This document shows, piece by piece, positions 43,783-53,315 of a DNA stretch of 64,000 nucleotides; position 1 is the stretch's first letter, and every line of letters starts with the position of its first letter. Location: assembly GCA_963755815.1 (NCBI GenBank), contig CAVWLF010000010.1, forward strand, positions 434,001-498,000. Reading direction: 5' to 3'. A program made the position numbers and the translations under genes. The DNA comes from Palsa-506 sp963755815. Its GTDB lineage: Bacteria > Actinomycetota > Actinomycetes > Streptosporangiales > Streptosporangiaceae. Under the pieces are notes generated by a model. It was not told the DNA's origin. It saw only the letters and a program-made list of their open reading frames with translations, and did not search any database.

Positions 43783-44813
43783 TGGCCGGCCGAGGTCTCG
43801 GACAGGTCAGCGACGTAGGGCTTGCCGTCGCGCCACGCGGTTACCTGGTCGGGACGGCCGTACTCGGCCAGGTAATCCTCGGCCCGGCCCTTGACGTGGT
43901 CCCAGACGGAGACGGGCTCGTACTGCTCGGCGGCCGGGCCGGCGAACGGCTCCAGCGGCGCCACCACCGTCTGCAGGCTCGGGTAGCAGAACACGGCCGT
44001 CGACCGCCGCTGCATCGTGCCCCCGGCCACCACCCGGTGCCGGCCGGCCCGCAGCCGGCCGCCAGTCCAGCGCGTCAGCAGCATCCCCGAGAACGCCTGC
44101 AGGGCGCCGGGGATGATCGGGACGCCGGTCCAGCTGCCGTCGGCCAGCTGGACCTGCAGTCCCTCGTAGTCGCCCTGCTGGCTCAGGATGGTCAGCGCCG
44201 AGTCGTCCGCGTGCTCGAGCAGCAGCAGCTTGTCCTCGTCCCGGGCGGTGTCGGGGTACGTCCAGGTCGGGTAGTCGTTGGTGGTGAGCCGCGCATGCGG
44301 GAGTTCCCCCAGCGCGAAGGTATCCGCCGGGACGCCAGCCGCCCGGGCGTACAGCTCCAGGACGCGCCCGGCGAGCTCGGTGGCGGCCTCGATGTAGCGG
44401 AAAGCCAGGCCGCGCAGCTCCGGGTCATCGGGCGGCCATACGTTCGGGTGCCCGTAGAGCCCGGCGTACTGGGCCGGGACGCCGGCCTCCCGCGCGTCGG
44501 CCGGCGTGTCGAACTGAGCCACGTTGTACCGCTCCAGCTCCAGCCGGCCGAAGTCATCCGGCCACTGCCGCCAGCCCCGGTACGGATGCCCGCCCGGGCT
44601 GGCCAGCCTGGCCTTCTCGGCCCGGGGCCGGCCGAGCAGGCGCCCGATGTGCGCGTTGTACTCCGCCAGCAGGTCCGCGGGCATCCCGTGATTGACCACC
44701 TGGATCACGCCGGTCTGCTCGGCGGCGCGGCGGACGGCATCGAGCCGCCCTTCGTCCGGTGCGCGCCCGCCGAGGGCCGCCGCCAGGTCGATGACCGGAA
44801 TCTGGTCCGTCAT
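43779..44813 (-). CDS. 2-oxoglutarate/Fe(II) oxygenase (isopenicillin-N-synthase family)
   Basis: A 344-residue enzyme. An N-terminal DIOX_N segment (IPVIDLAAALGG, VIQVVNHGMP) is followed by the double-stranded beta helix. Iron ligands are H201 and D203 in EHADDSALTIL and H259 in AGRHRVV; the 2OG-binding arginine-serine is in RRSTAVFCYPS. ATG 44813 is chosen from the family start IPVIDL. Probably hydroxylates or desaturates a small molecule; no biosynthetic cluster surrounds it. It is coupled to the SIMPL gene downstream. Confidence 0.93.
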   Translation of the reverse strand: MTDQIPVIDLAAALGGRAPDEGRLDAVRRAAEQTGVIQVVNHGMPADLLAEYNAHIGRLLGRPRAEKARLASPGGHPYRGWRQWPDDFGRLELERYNVAQFDTPADAREAGVPAQYAGLYGHPNVWPPDDPELRGLAFRYIEAATELAGRVLELYARAAGVPADTFALGELPHARLTTNDYPTWTYPDTARDEDKLLLLEHADDSALTILSQQGDYEGLQVQLADGSWTGVPIIPGALQAFSGMLLTRWTGGRLRAGRHRVVAGGTMQRRSTAVFCYPSLQTVVAPLEPFAGPAAEQYEPVSVWDHVKGRAEDYLAEYGRPDQVTAWRDGKPYVADLSETSAGQ

Positions 44814-44947
44814 ATGCTCCCGCCGCCTCTCCTGCCAGGCCCCTGCGGCCTGCCAGCATGGTAACCAGCGCAATCAAGATCAGCATTTACGCGGCCCTCG
44901 TGGCTGGCCCCCCGGCGCGGCCGGCTGCGGCCGGGGCGGCCCCGGGA

Positions 44948-46075
44948 TCAGCCCGGCAGGCGGGCCGGATCGATGCGGACGATCTCGCGGCCGGAGGGCA
45001 CCCAGACGGCCCCGGCGGCATCGTAGATCTGGCTGCAGGGCTGGCCGCACGATCCGCCGACGCGGATCCGGCCGAGCGGCTGGCCGGTGCTCATGCTGAC
45101 CCGCAGCACCTGGGTGTGCGCCAGGTCGGCCAGCAGCCACAGCGAGCCCTGGCCGATGTCGATGAAGGGCCCGCCGGTGAAGGCGTAGGTCGGGTCGAAG
45201 CTGCGGTAGCTGACGATCGCGGTGATGCCGCCGGTGGCCGGGTCGATCCTGGCGATGCCCTCATCACCGGACAGGGCCCAGACTGCGCCGTGGCCCAGGG
45301 CCAGCTCGGCGTCGACCAGGGTGAACGGATAGCTGGAGTCGTTCACCGTCACGCCGGTCAGCCGGGTGCCGCTGGGGTCCACCTGCCTGATGCTCGAGCC
45401 GGCGCTGTACCAGACGCCCTCCGGGCCCGCGACGAACGAGTACACCAGGCTGTGGATGATGCCGGTCCGGGCGTCCACCCGGCCGGTGGACGGGTTGATG
45501 CGCAGGATCCGGATGCCGTTCCTGGCTCCGGAGACGACCCACAGGTGACCGAGGCCGTAGGCGATCGAGCCGCAGCTGCCGGGGACGGCGACGCGAGCGC
45601 GGACGCGGCCGGTGGCCGGGTCGATGCCCAGCAGCCGAACCCGGCCGGAGGAGGCACGGCACGTGTCCAGCCATAGCGTGCGGCGGCCGGCGGCCAGCTG
45701 CCCGCCGAGGCCGGCCCCGGGGACGTGCGCGCGCAGCGTGACCCGGTTCGTCCGGGCGCTGATCCGGACCAGCTCGCCGGAGAGCGTCAGCGCCCAGACG
45801 CGGTTCCCGGTGCTGGCCATGCTGATGACATTCCGGACCGGGACGCGGGCCGTGATCGCGTCCGGGTAGCCGCGGGCCGCCGGGAGCGCGAGCTGACCGG
45901 GGCTCGGCGACGGGCCCGGGGAATGCCGGGGCGGCTGCGGCCCGGCATGCGGCCGGCTGACCAGGAAGACGGTGACGGCAATGACGGCGACGGCCGCCGT
46001 GCCGATCGCGAGCCAGCGGCTGCGGCCCGGCGGATCGGGCGATTGCCGGCCAGAGGTGACTATGTCGTCCGCCAC
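44948..46075 (-). CDS. Membrane-anchored beta-propeller protein
   Basis: A 375-residue protein with one N-terminal helix (WLAIGTAAVAVIAVTVFLVS, about 21-40), a Pro/Ser linker, then six or seven repeats of the type VWAL...G.L.RI...T..V (NRVWALTLSGELVRIS, GHLWVVSGARNGIRILRINPSTGRVDA, GAVWALSGDEGIARIDPATGGI, GSLWLLADLAHTQVLRVSMSTGQPLG). Four cysteines could form disulfides. It resembles Virginiamycin-B-lyase-like/NHL-type propellers without recognisable catalytic residues. Probably an extracytoplasmic binding or scaffold domain. Divergent from the K+ channel gene. Confidence 0.8.
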   Translation of the reverse strand: MADDIVTSGRQSPDPPGRSRWLAIGTAAVAVIAVTVFLVSRPHAGPQPPRHSPGPSPSPGQLALPAARGYPDAITARVPVRNVISMASTGNRVWALTLSGELVRISARTNRVTLRAHVPGAGLGGQLAAGRRTLWLDTCRASSGRVRLLGIDPATGRVRARVAVPGSCGSIAYGLGHLWVVSGARNGIRILRINPSTGRVDARTGIIHSLVYSFVAGPEGVWYSAGSSIRQVDPSGTRLTGVTVNDSSYPFTLVDAELALGHGAVWALSGDEGIARIDPATGGITAIVSYRSFDPTYAFTGGPFIDIGQGSLWLLADLAHTQVLRVSMSTGQPLGRIRVGGSCGQPCSQIYDAAGAVWVPSGREIVRIDPARLPG

Positions 46076-46166
46076 CCCCTGAGCATCGCTGACATCCCCC
46101 GGCCGGGGCTAGGCCCCGCGGCCGGGTCGCGCGCGCGATGGCCATGATCACGGGCACAATGACGCC

Positions 46167-47189
46167 ATGGCGACAGGTGCGCCGGCCCGGTGGAACCGGG
46201 CCGCGAGGAACCTCCGGCTCGGCCTCATCGGCCTGTTCCTGGTCCTGGTGGGCGGCACTATCGGCTACGTGGCCTTCGGCTACGGCGTCCTGGACGCCAT
46301 CTTCCAGACGGTGATCACGGTTTCCACCGTCGGCTTCGGCGAGGTGCACAAGTTCAGCGCCGGGCAGCAGGTGTTCACCATCGTCCTCATCCTGACCGGG
46401 GTGGGGACAGTGGCCTACACCTTCAGCATGCTGGTCGAGACGCTCGTCGAGGGCTACCTCGCCGACGAGTTCGGGAGGCGCAGGATGCGACGCCAGATCA
46501 ACGGGATGCGCGACCACGTCGTGGTGTGCGGCTGGGGGAGGGTCGGGCGGGCCATCGCCCGCTCCCTGCAGGCCGGCGATGCCGAGGTCGTGGTCGTGGA
46601 CTCATCGGCCGAGCGGATCGCCACCGTGGCCGGGCCGTCGGTGTGCGGGGACGCCACCGACGAGGAGGTCCTGCGGGCGGCCGGAATCGACCGCGCCCGG
46701 GTGCTCATCACCGCCCTCAACGGCGACGCCGAGAACCTGTACGTCGCCCTGACCGGCCGGTCGATGCGCCGCGACCTGTTCATCGTCTCCCGGACCGCGT
46801 CCGACGCCGCGGTCCCCAAGCTGCTCCAGGCCGGCGCCGACCGGGTCGTCAACCCGCAGGACCTCGGCGGCGCCCGGATGGCGGCGCTGGCCGTGCAGCC
46901 GCACGTGGCCGAGTTCCTCGACGTGGTCATGCACGACGGCAGCCTGGAGTTCCGCCTGCAGGAGATCGACGTCCCGGCCGCCTCGCCGCTGGCGGGCCAG
47001 ACGCTGCGCAGCGCCCGGGTGCACGCCCGCACCGGCGTGCTGGTCCTCGCCGTCCGTCACCCGGGCCAGGATTTCCGCACCAACCCGCCGCCGGAGGAGC
47101 AGATCTCCGGCGGGGACGTCCTGGTGGTCATCGGCAACACCGGGCAGGTCGCCTCGCTGCGGGCGCTGGCCCTGGCCGCCGGGAGCTGA
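46167..47189 (+). CDS. Two-TM potassium channel with RCK domain
   Basis: A 340-residue Kch/TrkA-N type channel. TM1 (about 18-38), pore helix and filter T54-V55-G56-F57-G58-E59, TM2 (about 70-92), then an RCK-N Rossmann domain with HVVVCGWGRVGR (NAD or nucleotide loop) and an aspartate at VVVVDSS, and an RCK-C domain (about 250-335) with GGDVLVVIGNTGQV. As in MthK-like channels, ligand binding to RCK would gate K+ flow. ATG 46167; no partner gene. Confidence 0.93.
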   Translation: MATGAPARWNRAARNLRLGLIGLFLVLVGGTIGYVAFGYGVLDAIFQTVITVSTVGFGEVHKFSAGQQVFTIVLILTGVGTVAYTFSMLVETLVEGYLADEFGRRRMRRQINGMRDHVVVCGWGRVGRAIARSLQAGDAEVVVVDSSAERIATVAGPSVCGDATDEEVLRAAGIDRARVLITALNGDAENLYVALTGRSMRRDLFIVSRTASDAAVPKLLQAGADRVVNPQDLGGARMAALAVQPHVAEFLDVVMHDGSLEFRLQEIDVPAASPLAGQTLRSARVHARTGVLVLAVRHPGQDFRTNPPPEEQISGGDVLVVIGNTGQVASLRALALAAGS

Positions 47190-47245
47190 CCACGCCGCCC
47201 GCGGATGAGCTGATCGCACCAAACGCGGGCCGTGGCGATGCGGGC

Positions 47246-47314
47246 GCGATGCCCCCCGACTGCACCTCGCTGGAGTTCTCGCAGCGGTCCACGGGCCCAT
47301 TCCCGGCCGGGTTC
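47246..47314 (+). pseudogene. Ghost fragment of the DUF1579-like gene at 56614
   Basis: The sequence from GCGATGCCCC matches 56918-56978 in the intact gene. Over 17 aligned codons I count 39 identical bases of 51; both encode LEFSQR within D.T.LEFSQR..G.F.A. Nothing before or after matches a full gene. It lies in the 249-base gap before the FtsX-like permease and appears to be an old partial copy. Confidence 0.6.
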
Positions 47315-47438
47315 GCGGCGGCGCGCCGCCCGTCTTGCGGGCCAGTGGTGTTAGCACGAATCACCCTCGGGAGCTAGCCACCTTGGCGATCCGGCCCCGG
47401 GTCGCCACAATGAGGCGAAGCTGAGGTGGGGGGGCGCG

Positions 47439-49865
47439 TTGCGGGCGGTCAGGATGGTGTTTTGGGCCCAGCTACGCCACCGATGGCGATCGTGGCTGGC
47501 CGTGGCGATCCTGATCAGCGTGGTAGGCGGGGTAGTAATGGCCGCCGCGGCCGCTGGCCGGCGTACGGAATCGGCCCTCCCGGCCTTCGTGGCCGCCCAC
47601 GGCTTCGACGCCGAGGTGTACTCCACTCAGCCCGCGCCCAAGATCCCCCGGCTCCCCGAAGTCAGCGCGGCAACGGTGGCTTTCGGCCCCGACAACGGTC
47701 AGCCCACGTGTGCGTGTAAGCACCCGATCAACCCCTCGTACTTCGGTGTGGTGGTCCTGCCCGCCAAGGGAAGACCGGTCTTCAACCTCGTGTCGGGCCG
47801 CATGCCAGAACCGTCGAACCCGCATGAAGTGCTGGCCTCGTACACGCTCCAGCAAGACGAGGGTGTACGCCTGGGAACCGTCATCCATGTCCCCTTCTAC
47901 GCTCCGTCGCAGTTGTCGGCGTACAACAGCGCCACCGGGACTCCGCCCAGACCCACAGGCCCGACAGTCGCCTTGCGGGTGGTCGGATTCGAAGCCACCG
48001 AGTTCGATTTCCCTTCCGGCGCCACCCCCATGTACAGCCTCTACGCCTTTCCGGCATTCGGCCGCACCGTGCTCCCGCGGCTGGCGACGGGCTACGTGTA
48101 CTTCGTCCGCCTCCATCACGGCGCAGCCGACCTGCCCCGATTCGACGCTGCCACCAGCGCCCTGGGGGGAACAGCCTTCACCCAAAACGCGGATTCCCAG
48201 GTCGCATCGATCGAAGCATCGATCCATCCCCAGGCCATCGGGTGGTGGCTCCTGGCCGGCCTGGCCGCAATGGTTGGCCTGGCTGTCATCGGTCAGGCCC
48301 TGGGCCGCCAGAGCATCGCCGAAAGCGCGGAGTTTCCCACGCTGGTGGCGCTGGGGTTCGAACGCCGTCAGCTGTTCATCCTCGGCAGTACGGGTAACCT
48401 CGTGGCGGGGCTGGCGGGTGCACTGGGGGCCGTCGCGATAGCCACCCTCCTTTCCCCGATTGCTCCCCTCGGCGAGGCGCGTGTCGCTGAGAACTCGACC
48501 GGGATCACATTCGACAGCTTCGTGCTGACGCTCGGCGCGCTGGCCACGGTCATAGTGGTGATTGCGCTTGGTCTCTGGCCGGCCATCCGGGGGGCGGGAC
48601 GTGGCTCACGGCCTGACGACCGGATCGTCGCAGCCACGCATTCAGCGGTGGCTGGTCATCTGTGGACGATCGGGGCACCACTGAGCGCGGTGATCGGTGT
48701 TCGCAACGCGCTCGAGCGAAAGACCGGCGGAACCAGCGTGCCAGTGGGCAGCGCCCTGCTGGGCACCGTGCTGGCCGTGACCGCGCTGTGCGGGACGGCG
48801 GTTTTCGGCGCCAGCCTCTCGCATCTGACGGCCACACCCAGGCTGTACGGAGACCCTTTCCAGCTGAATATCTCGGACTCCGACGGTGGAGGGACCCCGG
48901 ATCTAGCGCTGTTGAAGAGCCTTGAACACGACCGCGCTGTCACCGGAATCACCCAGGGGATCGCCCTGCCCGCCATCTCGATTGATAAGGCGGTCGTCGG
49001 CGCCATCGCGGGCACTGCTATCCGAGGTCCGCTCCTTCTGTCGACGGTGAAGGGGCATCCCCCCAATGCCAGCGGACAGGTGGGCCTCGGTGCGACGACG
49101 ATGCGTCAGGTGGGCGCCCGTCTCGGTTCCGTTGTCCATGTCACGGTGTTGCTGCCCTCGGGCGGCAAACGAACAGCACCGTTCCGAGTGGTCGCTCAGA
49201 TGTCGCTCCCGGTGCTCGGCAACGCGGTAAGCCTTGGCAACGGCGCCATCTTCACGCTGGCTGGCTATGAAGACGCCGCGTGCCCTCCGGGTCCCAGGCG
49301 GGCCGCCTGCCGGCAAGTGGTAGCAGAATCGGCCAGTGGCGGCATGCTGGTCAGTGTCGTGCCGGGTGCACGGGGACAGGCCGCAATTAACCATTACGTC
49401 GATAGGTACCAGTCAATCACCGCGCTCGCCATCACCCCGACCTCGCTCATCAACTTCGGCGAGGCGGTCAACTTCCCCCTTATCTTCGGCGCCATGCTGG
49501 CGGTGTTCGGGGTGGCGACGCTGCTCCACCTGCTGGTCGTCAGCGTGGCGCAACGCCGGCGAGAGGTCGCGTTGCTGAAGGTAGTGGGATTCGTGAACGT
49601 CCAGGTTGCCTCAACCATGGCCTGGCAGGCCACGACATTGGCGGTAGTGGGCATTGTGATTGGCGTCCCGTTGGGGGTGATGGCCGGCCGGGCCATCTGG
49701 CTGGCGTTCGCCAACAATCTGGGTGCCGTGCCGGTATCCATCGTGCCGGTCTGGCTCATCTGCCTTCTGGTGGCGGGTGTACTGGTCCTCGCCGACCTGA
49801 TTGCCGTGGTCCCGGCACTGGCCGCCATTCGCTCCAAGCCACGAGATCTCTTGCGAACCTCATAG
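47439..49865 (+). CDS. FtsX-like ABC permease, orphan
   Basis: An 808-residue MacB/FtsX-type permease with a first helix (WRSWLAVAILISVVGGVVMAAAAAG), a large extracytoplasmic domain (about 45-260), three helices and FtsX core (about 265-395), a second N-terminal-type helix (near 445-465), another outer domain and a last FtsX domain with VAQRRREVALLKVVGFVNVQV. The start is TTG 47439 (MRAVRMVF) after GAGGTGGGG; ATG 47454 is possible. No ATPase gene lies beside it. Its codons are less GC-biased than its neighbours. Likely needs an ATPase encoded elsewhere. Confidence 0.85.
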   Translation: MRAVRMVFWAQLRHRWRSWLAVAILISVVGGVVMAAAAAGRRTESALPAFVAAHGFDAEVYSTQPAPKIPRLPEVSAATVAFGPDNGQPTCACKHPINPSYFGVVVLPAKGRPVFNLVSGRMPEPSNPHEVLASYTLQQDEGVRLGTVIHVPFYAPSQLSAYNSATGTPPRPTGPTVALRVVGFEATEFDFPSGATPMYSLYAFPAFGRTVLPRLATGYVYFVRLHHGAADLPRFDAATSALGGTAFTQNADSQVASIEASIHPQAIGWWLLAGLAAMVGLAVIGQALGRQSIAESAEFPTLVALGFERRQLFILGSTGNLVAGLAGALGAVAIATLLSPIAPLGEARVAENSTGITFDSFVLTLGALATVIVVIALGLWPAIRGAGRGSRPDDRIVAATHSAVAGHLWTIGAPLSAVIGVRNALERKTGGTSVPVGSALLGTVLAVTALCGTAVFGASLSHLTATPRLYGDPFQLNISDSDGGGTPDLALLKSLEHDRAVTGITQGIALPAISIDKAVVGAIAGTAIRGPLLLSTVKGHPPNASGQVGLGATTMRQVGARLGSVVHVTVLLPSGGKRTAPFRVVAQMSLPVLGNAVSLGNGAIFTLAGYEDAACPPGPRRAACRQVVAESASGGMLVSVVPGARGQAAINHYVDRYQSITALAITPTSLINFGEAVNFPLIFGAMLAVFGVATLLHLLVVSVAQRRREVALLKVVGFVNVQVASTMAWQATTLAVVGIVIGVPLGVMAGRAIWLAFANNLGAVPVSIVPVWLICLLVAGVLVLADLIAVVPALAAIRSKPRDLLRTS

Positions 49866-49912
49866 CGGCTGGATTAGCAGCACCAGCCTGCCGGACGGCC
49901 CGGCGCCGGGCG

Positions 49913-50719
49913 TCAGCCGCGGTGGCGCAGCAGGAACTCCAGGGTCCGGTGGTTGAAGTCCTCGACGTTCTCGTAGATCGGGGCGTGCGCGCAATCCTCG
50001 AAGACGATCAGCTCGGTGTCCGGGATAGCTGAGCTGAGCGGCTCCGCGAACCTGGTCGAGCAGGCCATGTCGTGCCGCCCGAAGGTAATCAGGGTCGGCG
50101 CCTGGATCGATCCGAGCACGGCCCGGGCATCGTGGGCCAGGACGGCCCCGGACTGGCGCAGCAAGGCATCCACCGGCGGCATCGGCCGGCTGCGCACGAA
50201 GTCGGCCAGGGAATCGATGTATTCCGGCCGGGCGGCGTAAAGCTCCGGGGTGAAGCACCAGGGGAAGATGCCCCGTATCACCATCTCGGTGACGCTGCCC
50301 AGCCCTTCCGCCATGACCTGCCAGCCCTCGACGACCGCCCGCAGGAACGGGTCCGTGGCGTCCCAGGCGCTGTGCAGCGACAGGGATCTCACCCGGTCCG
50401 GGTGCTTGGCCGCCAGCCACATGCCGGCCGCCGCGCCCAGCGACAGCCCGAAGACATGGGCGCTGTCCAGGCCGGCCGCCTGCATGAACGCGGCCACATC
50501 GTCAGCGAACAGTTCGGTGGTGTACGTGCCGTCCGGCTTGCCGGACAGGCCGGCGCCGCGCAGGTCCACGCTGAAGCAGCGGAAATGCTTGGCGTACTCC
50601 GGCACCTGGAACGCGTAGCATGCCTGGTCAGCCGCCAGGTACGGGATCAGGATGAGAGGCTCGCCGTCGCCCTGGACCTCGTAATTGATGTCTATCCCGT
50701 TCGCCTGCACGATCGGCAT
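49913..50719 (-). CDS. Alpha/beta hydrolase
   Basis: A 268-residue hydrolase with nucleophile S93 in FGLSLGAAAG, acid near FGRHDMACSTRF and H245 in CAHAPIYE. LRGAGLSGKPDGTYTTELFADDVAAFMQAAG is the conserved region before the nucleophile. The oxyanion segment reads IPYLAADQAC rather than HG-x, a little unusual but known in this branch. Possible esterase, lactonase or C-C hydrolase. Monocistronic; converges with the permease gene. Confidence 0.9.
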   Translation of the reverse strand: MPIVQANGIDINYEVQGDGEPLILIPYLAADQACYAFQVPEYAKHFRCFSVDLRGAGLSGKPDGTYTTELFADDVAAFMQAAGLDSAHVFGLSLGAAAGMWLAAKHPDRVRSLSLHSAWDATDPFLRAVVEGWQVMAEGLGSVTEMVIRGIFPWCFTPELYAARPEYIDSLADFVRSRPMPPVDALLRQSGAVLAHDARAVLGSIQAPTLITFGRHDMACSTRFAEPLSSAIPDTELIVFEDCAHAPIYENVEDFNHRTLEFLLRHRG

Positions 50720-50801
50720 CGCTGACCTCCGTTAGCCCGGCAGCCGCCCGCATCGGCCGGCCGCTCCAGTGTCGATCGTGCCCTATCCGGCATCACCTGG
50801 G

Positions 50802-51377
50802 CTACCGCAGGCTGAGCGGAGGCCGGGAGCCGTTCCTCGCCGGGCCCGGGGCGGCTGCTGAGGCCGGGGCGGGCGCGGCCGGGAGCCGGGCGGACCGGGC
50901 CACCAGGCTGGCCGTCCGGATCAGCACCATCGTGAGGGCCATGAAGACCAGGCCATCGGTGAGGGCCGCGCCGGTGACCTGGTGGGCGAGGCACCAGCGG
51001 GCCAGCTGAGCCGGGAACCAGTGCGTCGCGCCGATGGAGAACGCCGCCCGGGCGGCCACGATGAGCACCCACAGCATCGCGTACGGCAGGCCGGCCGCGC
51101 TGACCGGCCGGCCGGTCTTCGGGCTCCGGTAGACCCGTATCAGCGTGGCGGCGGCCAGCCCGGCCAGCAAGCCGGCCAGCAGGCCCGCGAGTTCGATCAG
51201 CAACCCGTTCCCGCGGGTGACCGGCCGGTCCAGGAACAGCGGGATGACCAGGGCGATCGTGACCACGGGCCGCAGGATCCGCAGCGGGCCGATCTTGCGA
51301 TGCAGGCCGAGGTCGCCTTCCAGCACCGCGACCAGCACGACGCCGTTGATGATCATCGCATCGGTAAGGGGGGACAT
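50802..51377 (-). CDS. Membrane protein, DUF1453/CcdC-like
   Basis: A 191-residue protein with about five helices: MIINGVVLVAVLEG, then LRILRPVVTIALVIPLFL, LLIELAGLLAGLLAGLAAATLIRVYRSPKTG, LPYAMLWVLIVAARAAFSIG and TDGLVFMALTMVLIRTASLVAR. The charged loop pattern and RPV segment resemble CcdC/DUF1453 membrane proteins. It shares layout with the divergent gene at 51614 (helix, R..L.P...., glycine-rich helix, W....R), suggesting paralogy. Role unknown; adjacency to the two-component system suggests signalling or membrane stress. Confidence 0.65.
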   Translation of the reverse strand: MSPLTDAMIINGVVLVAVLEGDLGLHRKIGPLRILRPVVTIALVIPLFLDRPVTRGNGLLIELAGLLAGLLAGLAAATLIRVYRSPKTGRPVSAAGLPYAMLWVLIVAARAAFSIGATHWFPAQLARWCLAHQVTGAALTDGLVFMALTMVLIRTASLVARSARLPAAPAPASAAAPGPARNGSRPPLSLR

Positions 51378-51613
51378 GGCGTGCTCCGGTTCGCTCGGTA
51401 GGGGTCAGATGACGTCATCCACCATCGCCCGGCAGCCCGGCCGCGGCGTCGGAGCACGGGCCGGTCCCCGGTACCAGGTCCGGCCGCCGGTTCTCAGCCC
51501 GGATCTGGTCCCCCGGGCCGGCGCGCTAGTACCGCCGTCGTCCGTAGCGTCGGGATCGGTTTGCTCAACAGCGTGAATCGCTTGCCCCAACAGCATGAAA
51601 GGAAGCGGGTACT

Positions 51614-52150
51614 TTGCCCGGGCTGGAAATCCTCGTCGTCCTCGCCGTCATCGGCTTCGTTATCTATCAGCAGGTGACCGGCCAGCTGCTGCGGGCCAAG
51701 CGCGTCCTGGCGCTGCCCGCCGTCGTCACCATCATCGGGTTGTTCGATCTGCACGGCGCCGGGCACCTGCGCCCGGCGGACATCGTGTGGCTGACCGCCG
51801 GCGCCGCCGGGTCGCTGCTGGCCGGGCTGGCCTTCGGCGCGATCACGCGGCTGGAGTCGCGCGGCGGGGTGCTGTGGGCGAAGCTGCCGCCGCGCGGCCT
51901 GTGGCTGTGGGTCGCGCTGCTCGGCTGGCGTGTCCTGGTCATGGTGCTCGCCGGCAAGGCGGGCGCGCATGTCGCCGCGTCCACCGCGCCGCTGCTGTTC
52001 ACGCTCGGCCTGAACCGCCTGGGCCAGGGCGTCGTCATCGCGGCCCGCGGCATGCTGGCCGGCATCCCGTTCGCGCCGGAGAAGGACGGCCGCACGTTCC
52101 TGAGCGGCGTGTTCAGCGGAGACAATCACGGCCGGTCAGAGCGATACTGA
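51614..52150 (+). CDS. Membrane protein, DUF1453/CcdC-like, upstream of two-component system
   Basis: A 178-residue protein starting with TTG 51614 after AAAGGAAG. Helices: LEILVVLAVIGFVIYQQV, VLALPAVVTIIGLFDL, IVWLTAGAAGSLLAGLAFGAITRLESRGG, GLWLWVALLGWRVLVMVLAG and a weaker last one. The R...LP..V and AGSLLAGLAFGA..R patterns match the divergent neighbour. It ends five bases before the histidine kinase start, so the three genes (membrane protein, kinase, regulator) form one operon; it may be a sensor accessory. Confidence 0.7.
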   Translation: MPGLEILVVLAVIGFVIYQQVTGQLLRAKRVLALPAVVTIIGLFDLHGAGHLRPADIVWLTAGAAGSLLAGLAFGAITRLESRGGVLWAKLPPRGLWLWVALLGWRVLVMVLAGKAGAHVAASTAPLLFTLGLNRLGQGVVIAARGMLAGIPFAPEKDGRTFLSGVFSGDNHGRSERY

Positions 52151-52154
52151 TGCC

Positions 52155-53315
52155 ATGCTGGCCAAGATCCTGTGGCTGATCCGCTTCGCCGGCCTCGCGG
52201 TGCTCGGCGTGCTGGCCCTGACCAACGCGCCGGGCAGCCGGGCGGAGCAGGCGGTACAGATCGCCTGCTTCACGGCGGCCAGCCTGGCCATGGTGGCGTG
52301 GCTGCTGGTCGGGGAGCGCGCCCGCTATCGCACCCGGGGTCTGCCCGTGATCCTGGGCGTGATGGCGTTCGCCTGCGGCCTGTCCGGGGTGACCTCCGGC
52401 AGCGGCCAGAGCCTGGTCGCCTTCGCCGTCGTGGCGGCGCTGGCGGCGGGTACCGAGTGCTCGCGGCCGGCCGCCCTGGCGGTCACCGCGGCGGGCATCG
52501 TGCCGATCGAGGTCGCCGGGCTGATCACCGGCAGCACCATCGGCACGCTGGTCGGCTATCCGCTGATCATCGTGGTCGGCCTGCTGGCCGGCCTCAACCG
52601 GCGCGGCTACCGGGTGCAGGCCCAGCAGTCCGCCGCCCTGCTGGCGCAGTACGAGCGCCTTCAGGCCGAGCACCGGCGGGCCGATGTCCTGGACGAGCGG
52701 AGCCGCATCGCGCGTGAGATCCACGACGTGCTCGCGCATTCCCTCGGCGCGCTGGGCATCCAGATCCAGGCGGCCAAGGCGGTGCTGACCGATCACCGGG
52801 ACGTCGACCGGGCGATTGAGGTCCTGGCCACCGCGCAGCGGATGGCCGCGGATGGCCTGGCCGAGACCAGGCGCGCGGTGCACGCCCTGCGGGTGGACAC
52901 GCGCCCGCTGGACGCGGAACTGGCCGGCCTGGTCGACACTCACCGGCAGCGCTATCACGCTCCGGTCACCTTCGAGACCGGCGGCGCGCCCCGGTCACTG
53001 CCGCCGGACGCCACGCTCGCGCTGCTGCGTACCGCGCAGGAGGCCCTGGTCAACGCGGCCAAGCACGCCTCCGGCCAGCAGATCGCGGTCCGTCTCGACT
53101 ACGGCGAGACTGATGTCCGGCTCACCGTGGTCAACCAGCTGAACGGGACTCACGCCGGGATTCAGGGTCCGACCAGCGGCGGCGGGTACGGGCTGACTGG
53201 GATGCGGGAACGCCTGCGGCTGCTGAACGGCACGCTGCTGGCCGGCCCGCAGGACGATGAGTGGGACGTGACCGCCGAACTCCCGCTCACCCCGCCGGAC
53301 GTGACCGCCCGATGA
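52155..53315 (+). CDS. Sensor histidine kinase (NarL/DesK type)
   Basis: A 386-residue HisKA_3 kinase. Five or six N-terminal helices (about 1-155) form the membrane sensor. The dimerisation helix holds phosphoacceptor H190 in EIHDVLAHSLGALGIQIQ; the ATPase domain has TAQEALVNAAKHA (N-box) and GGGYGLTGMRERL (G-box). It autophosphorylates and passes phosphate to the next gene's regulator. Its stop lies in ATGA, part of a 22-bp sequence repeated 44 bases on. Confidence 0.93.
   Translation: MLAKILWLIRFAGLAVLGVLALTNAPGSRAEQAVQIACFTAASLAMVAWLLVGERARYRTRGLPVILGVMAFACGLSGVTSGSGQSLVAFAVVAALAAGTECSRPAALAVTAAGIVPIEVAGLITGSTIGTLVGYPLIIVVGLLAGLNRRGYRVQAQQSAALLAQYERLQAEHRRADVLDERSRIAREIHDVLAHSLGALGIQIQAAKAVLTDHRDVDRAIEVLATAQRMAADGLAETRRAVHALRVDTRPLDAELAGLVDTHRQRYHAPVTFETGGAPRSLPPDATLALLRTAQEALVNAAKHASGQQIAVRLDYGETDVRLTVVNQLNGTHAGIQGPTSGGGYGLTGMRERLRLLNGTLLAGPQDDEWDVTAELPLTPPDVTAR

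Noticed and set aside
44931..44945. CCGGGGC-G-GCCCCGG palindrome after the propeller gene as a terminator
   Set aside because: The arms leave almost no loop, and such words are common in this GC-rich sequence.
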